From NCBI GenBank assembly GCA_030636125.1, contig DAOVXM010000062.1, positions 1 to 9,663 of the forward strand: DNA of 9,663 nt, read 5' to 3'. The first letter of the stretch is position 1. Each line of letters starts with the position of its first letter. The position numbers and the translations under genes were made by a program. The notes below the pieces were generated by a model. It saw only the letters and a program-made list of their open reading frames with translations, made no database searches and was not told the DNA's origin. This document shows positions 1 to 7,821 of this stretch, piece by piece. This stretch comes from Chloroflexota bacterium (GTDB taxonomy: Bacteria > Chloroflexota > Anaerolineae > Anaerolineales > UBA4823).

Positions 1-103
1 ATTTCGTAATCGCAGCCGTCAATGTGGTCTTCCCATGGTCTATATGACCCATCGTCCCCACATTCATATGCGGCTTGGTCCGCTCAAATTTCTGCTTGGA
101 CAT
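1..103 (-). CDS. tuf: Elongation factor Tu, N-terminal fragment
   Basis: EF-Tu delivers aminoacyl-tRNA to the ribosomal A site as a GTP complex. Only the first 34 codons are present; the rest lies beyond the left edge. The visible protein begins [20 protein letters not shown] and continues into the G1 (P-loop) motif GHIDHGKT at about residues 19-26, which is diagnostic of EF-Tu. The ATG is preceded by a good Shine-Dalgarno sequence (AAGGAG, bases 110-115, 6 nt before the start). It follows fusA by 47 bp with no terminator or promoter visible, so it is probably the last gene of the str operon rpsL-rpsG-fusA-tuf. The family call is very secure; completeness of the gene cannot be judged. Confidence 0.96.
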   Translation of the reverse strand, partial: MSKQKFERTKPHMNVGTMGHIDHGKTTLTAAITK

Positions 104-150
104 AAAAATCTCCTTATTTCAGAAAAATCACACCTAATGTTCGAGGGGCG

Positions 151-2226
151 TCACCAAGCGCCCACAACCGCTCGCGCTACCTCAGGGGCAACCCGAGCAT
201 AATGATCGAATTCCATTGTAAATACACCTCGACCCTGCGTCCCTGAACGGAGATCGGTCGCATAACCAAACATCTCCGCAAGTGGGACCATGGCTTGCAC
301 AGCTTGCGCATTGCCAGTACGTACTTCCATACCCAAAATTTCACCACGCCGAGAATTCAACTGACCAATAATGTCGCCCAAGAATTCTTCTGGCACAACA
401 ACCTCTACCTTCATGATGGGCTCTTGCAAGACAGGATTACCTTTCTGGATTCCTTCCTTGAAAGCCATCGAGGCAGCCATCTGAAAGGCCAAATCGCTTG
501 AATCCACCTCGTGGAATGAGCCGTCATAAAGACGCACTTCCACATCGGTAACCGGATAACCAGCGATCACCCCACCTTCGGCAGCGTTACGGACACCTTT
601 CGATATCGCTGAGATAAATTCCCTCGGGATTACACCGCCTACGATCGCATCCTCAAATTCAATACCACTACCCGGTTGCCCTGGTTTCAACTCCAGGACG
701 ACATGCCCATATTGACCGCGACCTCCGGTCTGCTTGATGTAGCGATATTCCGCCTTCTCCACCGGACGAGTGATTGACTCACGGTAAGCAACCTGGGGTT
801 TGCCAACTCGAGCTTGCATCTTAAATTCGCGCAGCATACGATCAACCAATACTTCCAAGTGGAGCTCACCCATCCCTGAGATAATGGTCTGACCGGTATC
901 CTCATCGGTACGAACGCGGAAAGTGGGATCTTCCTCGGACAGCTTGCGTAATGTGTCTCCCAATTTATCTTGGTCTGCTGCGGTCTTCGGTTCAATCGCG
1001 ACCGAGATAACTGGCTCGGGAAATGTAATATCCTCCAATAGAATCTGGTTGGATGCATCACACAGTGTATCACCGGTAAAGGACCCTTTTAAGCCCAGTA
1101 CTGCACCGATGTCGCCTGCAAGTACATCCTGAATATCTTCCCGGCGATCAGCATACATCCGCAGAAGTCGCCCAATACGTTCACGTTTACCCTTAACAGA
1201 GTTATATACCATCGATCCCTGGCTAAGTTTTCCTGAGTAAACACGAATATATGCAAGACGACCCACATATGGGTCTGTTACGATTTTAAAGACCAAAGCA
1301 CTGAGTGGTGCCTCATCCTCTGCAGGACGATTTATGACCTCTTCATTACGAGGATTAATTCCTTCCACTGGAGGAACATCTTCTGGCGAGGGTAGAAACG
1401 CAATCACAGCATCTAATAATGGCTGAACCCCTTTATTGCGCAAAGAACTACCGCAATAAACTGGAGTCGCCTTTCCGGCGATAACTGCCTTGCGTAGAGC
1501 AATTTTTAATTCATCAACGGATATCACCTCACCCTCCAGATATTTAAGGGTTAAGTCGTCATCCGTTTCAGCGATCTGCTCGATCATCCGCTCGCGCGCC
1601 TCAGTCGCCTGGGCGATTAAGTCGGCTGGAATTTCTGTCCAGCGCGGTTCTTTACCGAGGTCATCCTCCCAGATCACGGCTTGCTCTTCTAACAAATCCA
1701 CTGCGCCTTTGAATGTGTCTTCCACACCAACCGGCAGCTGGACATTTATCGGGTTGGCGCCCAAACGCTCTCGAATCATTTCAACCGTACGTTCGTAGGA
1801 TGCACCCAAACGATCCATTTTATTAACAAAACAAATTCGAGGTACACCATAACGATCTGCTTGGCGCCACACGGTTTCACTTTGAGGTTCAACACCCTGA
1901 ACAGCGTCAAATATTACAATACCACCATCCAAGACACGTAAAGAGCGTTGGACTTCAGCAGTGAAATCGATATGGCCTGGAGTATCAATTATATTTATTT
2001 GATATCCTTGCCATTCAGCGGAAACTGCGGCAGAGACAATTGTAATGCCACGTTCACGCTCCTGCTCCATCCAGTCGGTAACGGTTGTACCATCATCAAC
2101 AGAACCAATCCGATGCGTTTTGCCTGTGTAAAACAGGATACGCTCGGTGGTTGTGGTCTTGCCCGCGTCAATATGGGCAATGATCCCGATATTACGATAT
2201 CGCTCCAATGGATACTGGCGAGCCAT
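151..2226 (-). CDS. fusA: Elongation factor G
   Basis: EF-G is the cytosolic GTPase that drives translocation of mRNA and tRNA on the ribosome and, with RRF, ribosome recycling. The 691-residue length is normal. GTPase motifs are intact: G1 AHIDAGKT (17-24), G2 RGITI (59-63), G3 DTPGH (81-85), G4 NKMD (135-138) and a G5 of GSS (259-261) where GSA is usual. Domain II follows at about 305-395, domain III with SGMGELHLE near 450-458, and domain IV with GGRGQYGHV (501-509) and the decoding-centre tip FHEVDSSD (571-578). Domain V ends the protein. An in-frame TTG lies directly before the chosen ATG (base 2226); the ATG is preferred because it gives the family-typical start [15 protein letters not shown] and better spacing from the weak GGGAAG upstream. 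It sits between rpsG and tuf. No motif suggests a divergent or non-canonical EF-G paralogue. Confidence 0.97.
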   Translation of the reverse strand: MARQYPLERYRNIGIIAHIDAGKTTTTERILFYTGKTHRIGSVDDGTTVTDWMEQERERGITIVSAAVSAEWQGYQINIIDTPGHIDFTAEVQRSLRVLDGGIVIFDAVQGVEPQSETVWRQADRYGVPRICFVNKMDRLGASYERTVEMIRERLGANPINVQLPVGVEDTFKGAVDLLEEQAVIWEDDLGKEPRWTEIPADLIAQATEARERMIEQIAETDDDLTLKYLEGEVISVDELKIALRKAVIAGKATPVYCGSSLRNKGVQPLLDAVIAFLPSPEDVPPVEGINPRNEEVINRPAEDEAPLSALVFKIVTDPYVGRLAYIRVYSGKLSQGSMVYNSVKGKRERIGRLLRMYADRREDIQDVLAGDIGAVLGLKGSFTGDTLCDASNQILLEDITFPEPVISVAIEPKTAADQDKLGDTLRKLSEEDPTFRVRTDEDTGQTIISGMGELHLEVLVDRMLREFKMQARVGKPQVAYRESITRPVEKAEYRYIKQTGGRGQYGHVVLELKPGQPGSGIEFEDAIVGGVIPREFISAISKGVRNAAEGGVIAGYPVTDVEVRLYDGSFHEVDSSDLAFQMAASMAFKEGIQKGNPVLQEPIMKVEVVVPEEFLGDIIGQLNSRRGEILGMEVRTGNAQAVQAMVPLAEMFGYATDLRSGTQGRGVFTMEFDHYARVAPEVARAVVGAW

Positions 2227-2260
2227 CAAATCTTCCCAGAATAAACAAATAATCTACGAA

Positions 2261-2305
2261 GCGCAGTGGTTCACCTCTATGTTGAAGCTTTTTAAGGTGC
2301 TGCGC
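2261..2305 (-). promoter_or_regulatory. Hairpin in rpsG-fusA spacer
   Basis: The 100-base spacer between rpsG and fusA contains an inverted repeat that would fold in the mRNA. Read on the minus strand, GCGCAGCACCT pairs with AGGTG and CTGCGC. This gives 11 bp in two blocks, interrupted by a 5-nt bulge (AACCA) in the 3' arm, with an 18-nt loop. It ends about 35 nt before the fusA ATG and is not followed by a T-run, so it does not look like an intrinsic terminator. It may tune fusA translation or mRNA stability; that role is inference. Confidence 0.45.
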
Positions 2306-2326
2306 CGTTCTTAATATCTCAAGACT

Positions 2327-2797
2327 TTACATCCGAAAATGCGAAAAAGCTCGATTGGCCTCAGCCATTTTATGAATTTCCTCACGTTTTCTAATGGCAG
2401 AGCCTGTATTCTTAGCCGCGTCCATTAACTCGCCTGCTAATTTCTCAGCAAAAGACTTGCCAGACCGCGCCCTGGTAGATTGTAGAAGCCAGCGAGTAGC
2501 CAAGGCAAAGCGGCGATACGTGGGAACTTCCATTGGCACCTGGTAAGTAGCACCCCCCACACGGCGAGGTTTCACTTCCATCACTGGCTCTATATTTTTG
2601 AAAGCTTCTTCAAAAACCTCCAATGGGTCACGCTTCGTTCGCTCAGCGATCATATCGAAAGCCTCGTAAACGATCCGAGTGGCTACACTCTTTTTCCCAT
2701 CTTTCATCACCCGATTGATGAATGACTGAACTTGGATGCTGTTATAACGTACATCCGGGGGTATGACAAATTTATCAGGTCTTTTACGTCGAGACAT
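2327..2797 (-). CDS. rpsG: 30S ribosomal protein S7
   Basis: S7 is a primary 16S rRNA-binding protein that nucleates assembly of the 30S head and lies near the E site. At 156 residues it has the usual bacterial length. The signature stretch around the beta-hairpin, [15 protein letters not shown] (74-88), is intact, as are the basic N-terminus (MSRRKRP) and the C-terminal helix with [12 protein letters not shown]. The ATG at base 2797 has GGAG 7 nt upstream. It follows rpsL after an unusually long 209-bp spacer and precedes fusA by 100 bp. In E. coli S7 represses its own operon by binding the rpsL-rpsG intercistronic RNA; the long structured spacer here could serve the same purpose, but sequence similarity to that site cannot be claimed. 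Confidence 0.97.
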   Translation of the reverse strand: MSRRKRPDKFVIPPDVRYNSIQVQSFINRVMKDGKKSVATRIVYEAFDMIAERTKRDPLEVFEEAFKNIEPVMEVKPRRVGGATYQVPMEVPTYRRFALATRWLLQSTRARSGKSFAEKLAGELMDAAKNTGSAIRKREEIHKMAEANRAFSHFRM

Positions 2798-2942
2798 TCG
2801 ACTACTCCATCAATGTTTTGGTACCAAACTTTGCTATCAAGGGCTTATCAAGCTAATCACAAAAGGTGCTTAGCCATACGATTTGGGTTCGTAATTGTTC
2901 TTGAAGAGAAACCTCAGGCCCTCGTTGTCACTCTCGCTAAGA

Positions 2943-2987
2943 ATCGCTGGGATTGTCATCATATTTCCAGTTGACTTTGCCAGCGAT
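2943..2987 (-). promoter_or_regulatory. Inverted repeat in rpsL-rpsG spacer
   Basis: The 209-bp spacer between rpsL and rpsG (2798-3006) has no gene and no convincing promoter. Close to the rpsL stop it carries an 8-bp perfect inverted repeat, ATCGCTGG and CCAGCGAT, separated by 29 nt. Nearer to rpsG lies a 12-bp perfect palindrome, TTTGGTACCAAA (2817-2828). The region could fold in the polycistronic mRNA and act as a processing or S7-feedback site, by analogy with the E. coli str operon. The repeat is seen directly; the function is inferred. Confidence 0.35.
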
Positions 2988-3006
2988 CCGACTTTTCGTT
3001 GACTAT

Positions 3007-3423
3007 TTACTTAGGTCTTTTTGAACCATATTTAGACCGCCTCTGGCGACGGTCATCGACGCCACCAGTGTCTAAAGATCCACGCACGATATGATAACGT
3101 ACACCGGGCAAGTCTTTTACACGTCCGCCACGCACTAACACAACCGAGTGTTCCTGTAAAGTATGGCCTTCGCCAGGAATATAAGCAGTCACCTCAATAT
3201 GGTTAGTCAAGCGCACACGAGCAATCTTCCGCAATGCTGAATTCGGTTTTTTAGGAGTCATGGTACGCACAACAGTACAGACACCACGTTTCTGCGGAGC
3301 ACCCTTTGGTTGGCGAACACGACGCTGCTTCATCGAGTTAAAGGTGTACAATAAAGCAGGCGCATTGCTCTTGACTTTCTTTGACTTGCGACCTTTGCGG
3401 ACTAACTGGTTAATTGTTGGCAC
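3007..3423 (-). CDS. rpsL: 30S ribosomal protein S12
   Basis: S12 lies at the 30S decoding centre and controls the accuracy of codon-anticodon pairing. The 138-residue protein starts with [11 protein letters not shown] after the initiator and contains PQKRGVCT (43-50), [11 protein letters not shown] (56-66) and [14 protein letters not shown] in the C-terminal half. The lysine of PKKP that corresponds to streptomycin-resistance position K42 in E. coli is wild type (K58 here), and the VKDLPG loop bearing the Asp modified by RimO is intact. A loop of about 16 extra residues between PAL and PQKRG is common outside proteobacteria. The chosen start is GTG (base 3423), preceded at 5 nt by GGAGG; an upstream in-frame TTG overlaps this Shine-Dalgarno and would add four residues (MEAI) foreign to the family. 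It is the first gene of the str operon, with its own promoter upstream. Confidence 0.97.
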   Translation of the reverse strand: MPTINQLVRKGRKSKKVKSNAPALLYTFNSMKQRRVRQPKGAPQKRGVCTVVRTMTPKKPNSALRKIARVRLTNHIEVTAYIPGEGHTLQEHSVVLVRGGRVKDLPGVRYHIVRGSLDTGGVDDRRQRRSKYGSKRPK

Positions 3424-3472
3424 AATCGCCTCCAATAAATAAAATCAACAAAACGGTAAATATCCATTAATT

Positions 3473-3499
3473 GAGGCCATCTACGTGCATGATGGCCTC
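3473..3499 (-). promoter_or_regulatory. Hairpin in the rpsL leader
   Basis: A perfect 9-bp inverted repeat, GAGGCCATC and GATGGCCTC, with a 9-nt loop lies about 50 nt before the rpsL GTG, inside the predicted leader of about 137 nt. In the direction of transcription it is followed by AATTAATGG rather than a T-run, so it is not a standard terminator for rpoB read-through. It could be a regulatory or stabilising stem, or a target for a ribosomal protein. On the plus strand it is followed by TTTATAC, so weak termination of antisense transcripts is an alternative. Confidence 0.5.
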
Positions 3500-3566
3500 T
3501 TTATACTAATTTGCTAAATACCCAAGCGGGAGTATATGCCGCCAGATTCGTGGACAACGAAAAAGA

Positions 3567-3595
3567 ATTTTACCATGCGCTCAGGCTAGCGTCAA
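3567..3595 (-). promoter_or_regulatory. Sigma-A type promoter of the str operon
   Basis: Read on the minus strand, a -35 box TTGACG (3590-3595) is followed after exactly 17 nt by a -10 box TAAAAT (3567-3572), with a TG one base upstream of the -10 (extended -10). Transcription would start near base 3560. The -35 box begins only six bases after the rpoB stop codon, so the promoter fills the rpoB-rpsL gap where rpoC would normally be. It would drive rpsL-rpsG-fusA-tuf independently of rpoB, although no terminator blocks read-through from rpoB. Confidence 0.75.
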
Positions 3596-3601
3596 GTATT
3601 T

Positions 3602-6600
3602 TTAGAAATTATCTCCTAAACCCAATAGCCCAGTTTTCAACCGAGGATGACGGGACCGCTCGTCTTCTTTACCAAATTTGATAAGATCCCCGGTATCTGA
3701 GACAGCTTCCACCGCTAGCCCTAGACTTTGAAGTTCCTTGACCAGTACACGGAAAGCTGCTGGGATGCTGGGTTCTTCAATCGGTTCACCTTTGACAATA
3801 GCCTCGTAGGTTTTTACTCTACCTATGACATCATCCGACTTTACAGTGAGCATTTCCTGAAGAGTATAGGCGGCTCCGTAAGCCTCCAAAGCCCACACCT
3901 CCATTTCACCGAAACGTTGCCCACCAAACTGAGCCTTACCACCTAGAGGCTGCTGGGATACAAGGCTATACGGTCCCGTGGAGCGAGCGTGAACTTTGTC
4001 TTCCACCAGGTGATGCAGCTTAAGCATAGTCATTACACCCACAGTCACCGGTTGGTCATACGGCTCGCCAGTTTTACCGTCCCGCAAGACTTGTTTACCC
4101 AGAATTGGATTGGGGCTACCCGTCTTCAGCATGATACTCTCAACTTTATCACGCAACTCTTCATCCGGCAATTTCGCCACGTCCTCACCCATATCTTGCA
4201 TCCACAATCGTAGACAAGCGTTTATTGCATTTTGATCCAACTCAAGTCGCGATAATTCTCGACCTTTTCCATCACCCTCTGATATGCCAAAATATATCAA
4301 CTCATCCGGATCATAATCACGATCCCGCAACCATTCTCGTAATACCGAGCGCCGGGCATAGGATAAATCAGAGATCAACTGGTATACATTATAGTCACGT
4401 TCGCCTAGCCAAGCCTCCATATACAAGCGGCGGACCTCGTTGTCATCCTGGATCATCTCTGGGTCATATTCATATTCTTGTAACCATGCCCAAGCTGCCT
4501 CTCCAGTCTGTTCCCAGGCTTGATCAATCATCCAAGCCCGAGCCAACTCGGCTTCAATTTCAAATTCCGTCGCACCATCAAAGACGGGGGTTATGGCGCG
4601 AAAGCCCAGGCGGCTTGAAGCCCAACCTAAATGAGTTTCCAAAACCTGGCCAATGTTCATACGCCCTGGTACACCTAAGGGATTCAAAATGATATCGACC
4701 GGTGATCCATCTGGAAGGAATGGCATATCTTCAGCCGATACAACTTTAGAGACGACACCTTTATTCCCATGGCGACCAGCCATCTTATCACCCGCAGTGA
4801 TTTTCCGGCTTTGAGCCACAGAAACGCGCACCATCATGTCTACTCCAGCAGAAAGATCTGAATTCTCTTCTCTGGTAAACACACTTACATCAACCACTTT
4901 GCCACGCTCACCATGCGGCATGCGCAGTGAGGTATCCTTGACATCGCGTGATTTCTCTCCAAATATCGCCCTTAAAAGACGTTCCTCTGGTGTAAGCTCT
5001 TTTTCACCTTTAGGTGAAATCTTGCCTACAAGGATGTCATTCGGGCCAACTTCTGCTCCAATACGGATAATACCGCGATCATCCAGGTCTTTGATGGCTT
5101 CTTCACCAACGTTGGGGATATCTCGAGTGATCTCTTCGGGTCCTAAACGAGTATCACGTGACTCAACTTCATGCTTTTCTATGTGCACAGAGGTAAAAGC
5201 ATCATCTTGAACCAGTCGTTCAGAGATAAGGATAGCGTCTTCAAAGTTGCCGCCTTCCCACGAGATGAAAGCTACGACAACATTCTGACCCAGGGCCAAT
5301 AAGCCGTTCTCTGTCGAGGATGAATCTGCGATGACGTCATTGACACTGACAATTTGCCCTTTGACCACTGCCGGATGTTGATCGATACAAGTGCTTTGAT
5401 TCGATCGATCGTACTTACGCAGATGGTAAGTATGTAATTTTCCATCCTTGGCCCGAATAACGAGAGCTTTTCCGGTAACTGAAACAACTTCGCCATCTTC
5501 TTCAGCAATTAATACCTGACCTGAGTCGCGCGCAGCAACGAATTCCATACCTGTAGACACCTGGGGGACATCAGGCTTTAATAGAGGTACAGCCTGAGCT
5601 TGCATGTTCGAGCCCATCAAAGCACGGTTAGCATCATCATGCTCCAGGAAAGGAATCAAGGCAGCGCTAATACCGACAATTTGATGTGGCGCAACATCCA
5701 TATAATCAATGTTTTCAGGAAGTGAGAATGTGAATGTGGAATGCAAGCGTGAGGATACCCGTGGATTGACGAATTCCATGTTCTCATCCAGCGGAGTGTT
5801 AGCTTGGGCGATTACATAACGGTCTTCCACATCCGCGGAGAGGTACTCAACCTCCCCAGTCACAAAGGGAACTACAGGAACTTTATCGATCTTGAGTCTA
5901 CCAATTGCTTTTGCCATCTTAGCATCGACACGATCGTCTGTTTTTCCATATATCCTTCCAGATTTGGGGTGGCTAACATCTTCCCGCAAAACGCGCCCCT
6001 CTAAGCGAGGATCATCCGGCTTGAGAGTTTTTACCACACGACGATAAGGTGTCTCAATGAAACCATACTTGTTCACACGCGCGAAAGATGCTAATCGTCC
6101 AATCAGACCGATATTAGGACCCTCCGGTGTTTCGATGGGACAAATTCTTCCATAATGAGAATGATGGACATCGCGTACATCAAAACCTGCCCTCTCACGT
6201 CGCAAGCCACCCGGTCCTAAAGCTGAAAGGGTTCGCTTATGCCTTAATTCTGCCAGCGGGTTGGTCTGATCCATAAATTGTGACAGCTGACTGGAGCCAA
6301 AAAATTCTCTTATTGCAGCCACTACAGGACGAATATTGATCAAGGTTACGGGGGAGAGCTGATCCTGGTCACGAATGGACATACGCTCTTTAATGACGCG
6401 CTCCATTCTGCGCAAGCCGATCCGCAGTTTGTTCTGGATCAACTCGCCTACAGTTTTCGCCCGTCGATTACCTAAATGGTCGATATCATCAGGCGACTCC
6501 ATTCCATTATTAATCATGATCATGCGCCGGACGAGACGTACAATGTCCCATTTTGTCACCGTACGATGAGTGATGGGAAGCTCATCATGCAAATCCAGTT

Positions 6601-7522
6601 TTTGGTTAAGTTTATAGCGCCCAACACTTTCGAGATCATAGTGACGCTGGTCGAAGAGCTGTTCGATAAGAAAGTCGCGAGCGTTTTCAAGTGTGGCAGG
6701 GTCTCCCGGTCGCATACGCCTAAAGAACTCGAGTATAGCTGCTTCAGCAATGGTAATCCCGTCTGAGAGATCCCATTCTGGCTCCTGGGCAAAAGTGGAT
6801 GTGATGAATAAACGTTCAGGATTGTCATCCACATCGCCAAAGAGTTCTAACAATTCTTCATCAGTGCCTTCTTTAAGGGGGGGATTTCCAGATCCATCAT
6901 CGACCGCAGCCAACGCTCTCAAAAATATCGTTACTGGAACGATACGTTTACGATTAAAGCGAAGGGTCAGATAATCTGTCTTCCGAGTCTCAAACTCCAT
7001 CCATGCGCCACGATCCGGGATTAATTTAGCCATAGCTAAAGGTCGACCGGTAGCACGATCAGGGTTTGACTCAAAATACACACCAGGGGAACGGATCAAC
7101 TGCGAGACAACCACCCGTTCTGTACCATTAATAATGAAGGTGCCTTTATCGGTCATTTCGGGGAAATCACCTAAAAAGATATCTTGTTTCATTGGCTCAT
7201 TCACATCTGGTCCAGCCAAAAATACCGAAACATATAACGGGGAAGCGTAGGTCAGATCACGCTCTACGCACTCCTCCATATTATGCTTTGGTTCCCCAAA
7301 CCAATAGGTTAAGCCATTCTCTTTTGCTTCCGGTGTTTTACTGGGGAAATAAAGCTTCATCCCCTTGTTATAGGATTCAATTGGCGATAGCTCGTTAAAC
7401 AGATCTTTGAGGCCATCCACTTTCAGACGACTGAAAGAATCTAATTGGACTTCGATCAGATCTGGTAAGGCAAGCTCGACATCAATACGCGCGTAGGATT
7501 TGTTCGGCAAAACGGATGCCAT
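3602..7522 (-). CDS. rpoB: DNA-directed RNA polymerase subunit beta
   Basis: RpoB is the beta subunit of the core RNA polymerase. The 1306-residue protein has the usual order: protrusion and lobe domains in the first 400 residues, the rifamycin-binding cluster ([12 protein letters not shown], 408-419; [12 protein letters not shown], 428-439), GPNIGLIG (468-475), NFEDAI (759-764) with the acidic pair E761-D762, and [12 protein letters not shown] (911-922) with catalytic lysines K913 and K921. The C-terminal clamp block [10 protein letters not shown] (1178-1187) to [16 protein letters not shown] is intact. Between PVFDGA (979-984) and GKTGEP (1149-1154) there are about 163 residues where E. coli and B. 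subtilis have about 23; this extra part has three WL-x4-Y-[D/N] repeats at W1013, W1038 and W1064. Position 431, matching E. coli R529, is Thr. ATG at 7522 has AGGAG 7 nt upstream. It has its own promoter and leader, and neither rplL upstream nor rpoC downstream is adjacent. Confidence 0.98.
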   Translation of the reverse strand: MASVLPNKSYARIDVELALPDLIEVQLDSFSRLKVDGLKDLFNELSPIESYNKGMKLYFPSKTPEAKENGLTYWFGEPKHNMEECVERDLTYASPLYVSVFLAGPDVNEPMKQDIFLGDFPEMTDKGTFIINGTERVVVSQLIRSPGVYFESNPDRATGRPLAMAKLIPDRGAWMEFETRKTDYLTLRFNRKRIVPVTIFLRALAAVDDGSGNPPLKEGTDEELLELFGDVDDNPERLFITSTFAQEPEWDLSDGITIAEAAILEFFRRMRPGDPATLENARDFLIEQLFDQRHYDLESVGRYKLNQKLDLHDELPITHRTVTKWDIVRLVRRMIMINNGMESPDDIDHLGNRRAKTVGELIQNKLRIGLRRMERVIKERMSIRDQDQLSPVTLINIRPVVAAIREFFGSSQLSQFMDQTNPLAELRHKRTLSALGPGGLRRERAGFDVRDVHHSHYGRICPIETPEGPNIGLIGRLASFARVNKYGFIETPYRRVVKTLKPDDPRLEGRVLREDVSHPKSGRIYGKTDDRVDAKMAKAIGRLKIDKVPVVPFVTGEVEYLSADVEDRYVIAQANTPLDENMEFVNPRVSSRLHSTFTFSLPENIDYMDVAPHQIVGISAALIPFLEHDDANRALMGSNMQAQAVPLLKPDVPQVSTGMEFVAARDSGQVLIAEEDGEVVSVTGKALVIRAKDGKLHTYHLRKYDRSNQSTCIDQHPAVVKGQIVSVNDVIADSSSTENGLLALGQNVVVAFISWEGGNFEDAILISERLVQDDAFTSVHIEKHEVESRDTRLGPEEITRDIPNVGEEAIKDLDDRGIIRIGAEVGPNDILVGKISPKGEKELTPEERLLRAIFGEKSRDVKDTSLRMPHGERGKVVDVSVFTREENSDLSAGVDMMVRVSVAQSRKITAGDKMAGRHGNKGVVSKVVSAEDMPFLPDGSPVDIILNPLGVPGRMNIGQVLETHLGWASSRLGFRAITPVFDGATEFEIEAELARAWMIDQAWEQTGEAAWAWLQEYEYDPEMIQDDNEVRRLYMEAWLGERDYNVYQLISDLSYARRSVLREWLRDRDYDPDELIYFGISEGDGKGRELSRLELDQNAINACLRLWMQDMGEDVAKLPDEELRDKVESIMLKTGSPNPILGKQVLRDGKTGEPYDQPVTVGVMTMLKLHHLVEDKVHARSTGPYSLVSQQPLGGKAQFGGQRFGEMEVWALEAYGAAYTLQEMLTVKSDDVIGRVKTYEAIVKGEPIEEPSIPAAFRVLVKELQSLGLAVEAVSDTGDLIKFGKEDERSRHPRLKTGLLGLGDNF

Positions 7523-7573
7523 ACAGTCACTCCTGATTCAAAACTTGGGTTTCTGGTTATTAGCAAGCGAAAA

Positions 7574-7634
7574 GCGTAAAACGAGGCATATCAAGGGAAT
7601 TACCACCCTTTTGCCTTACAGATACGTTTTACGC
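7574..7634 (-). promoter_or_regulatory. Long hairpin in the rpoB leader RNA
   Basis: The predicted rpoB leader contains a nested stem of 20 bp. The outer block is 10 bp perfect (GCGTAAAACG at 7574-7583 with CGTTTTACGC at 7625-7634). The middle block is 5 bp (AGGCA 7584-7588 with TGCCT 7612-7616), leaving an 8-nt bulge on the 5' side of the RNA. The inner block is 5 bp (AAGGG 7593-7597 with CCCTT 7606-7610) around an 8-nt loop. In the RNA the stem is followed by UUUU then CGC. It could be an attenuator or a protein-binding leader. A palindrome TTTACG-C-CGTAAA (7628-7640) overlaps the outer arm. I do not recognise a described RNA family. Confidence 0.6.
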
Positions 7635-7703
7635 CGTAAATAAATCGAATATCTCTTATAATCAAATAACAAACTGCTACTTTAACTAAACAGACGAATA
7701 AGT

Positions 7704-7732
7704 ATTATAACCAACCATCTAATATCGGTCAA
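7704..7732 (-). promoter_or_regulatory. Sigma-A type promoter of rpoB
   Basis: On the minus strand, TTGACC (7727-7732) and a perfect TATAAT (7704-7709) are separated by exactly 17 nt. Transcription would begin near base 7697, giving an rpoB leader of about 175 nt that includes the long hairpin at 7574-7634. A strong private promoter agrees with rpoB being detached from the rplKAJL-rpoBC arrangement seen in most bacteria. Confidence 0.8.
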
Positions 7733-7769
7733 GCAAAAAACATCATATATTTATTAATAGACAATGAAA

Positions 7770-7792
7770 CAATCCGGAATTTTCCAGGATTG
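7770..7792 (+). promoter_or_regulatory. Operator-like dyad upstream of era
   Basis: CAATCC-GGAA-TT-TTCC-A-GGATTG is a 23-base dyad: 10 of the 11 positions on the right arm mirror the left once a single A is skipped. Its right arm falls at the expected -35 position of the era promoter (17 bases before the -10), so a bound regulator could block or replace -35 recognition. It also lies upstream of the divergent rpoB promoter. The dyad is seen directly; its use as an operator is inference. Confidence 0.35.
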
Positions 7793-7806
7793 ATTTTACC
7801 ATTCTC

Positions 7807-7815
7807 TGATAAAAT
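7807..7815 (+). promoter_or_regulatory. Extended -10 promoter of era, probably leaderless
   Basis: TGATAAAAT combines a TGn extension with a -10 hexamer TAAAAT. No good -35 box lies 16-18 bases upstream. Six bases separate the hexamer from the era ATG at 7822, so the expected first transcribed base is the A of the start codon. This fits a leaderless mRNA and explains why no Shine-Dalgarno sequence precedes era. Confidence 0.55.
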
Positions 7816-7821
7816 GGCCTC

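Noticed and set aside
2732..2974. 80-codon plus-strand frame over the rpsG start and the rpsL-rpsG spacer
   Set aside because: It has no promoter, ribosome binding site or family resemblance, and overlaps rpsG in antisense.
3473..3499. 9-bp hairpin as a Rho-independent terminator of rpoB
   Set aside because: On the coding strand it is followed by AATTAATGG with no T-run and lies downstream of the str promoter, so termination there would also block rpsL.
3512..3574. Possible 20-codon leader peptide between rpoB and rpsL on the minus strand
   Set aside because: Its ATG lies upstream of and across the -10 box, so it would not be in the predicted transcript, and it lacks a Shine-Dalgarno sequence.
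4225..4692. 155-codon open frame on the plus strand opposite rpoB
   Set aside because: It is antisense to a strongly conserved part of rpoB, has no ribosome binding site or recognisable motif, and its protein is low-complexity in the way expected of a complement-strand shadow. The same applies to the other plus-strand frames inside rpoB and fusA.
7628..7640. TTTACG-C-CGTAAA as an RNA hairpin
   Set aside because: A one-base loop cannot form a stable hairpin. It could be a DNA-binding palindrome only, or a by-product of overlap with the longer stem.
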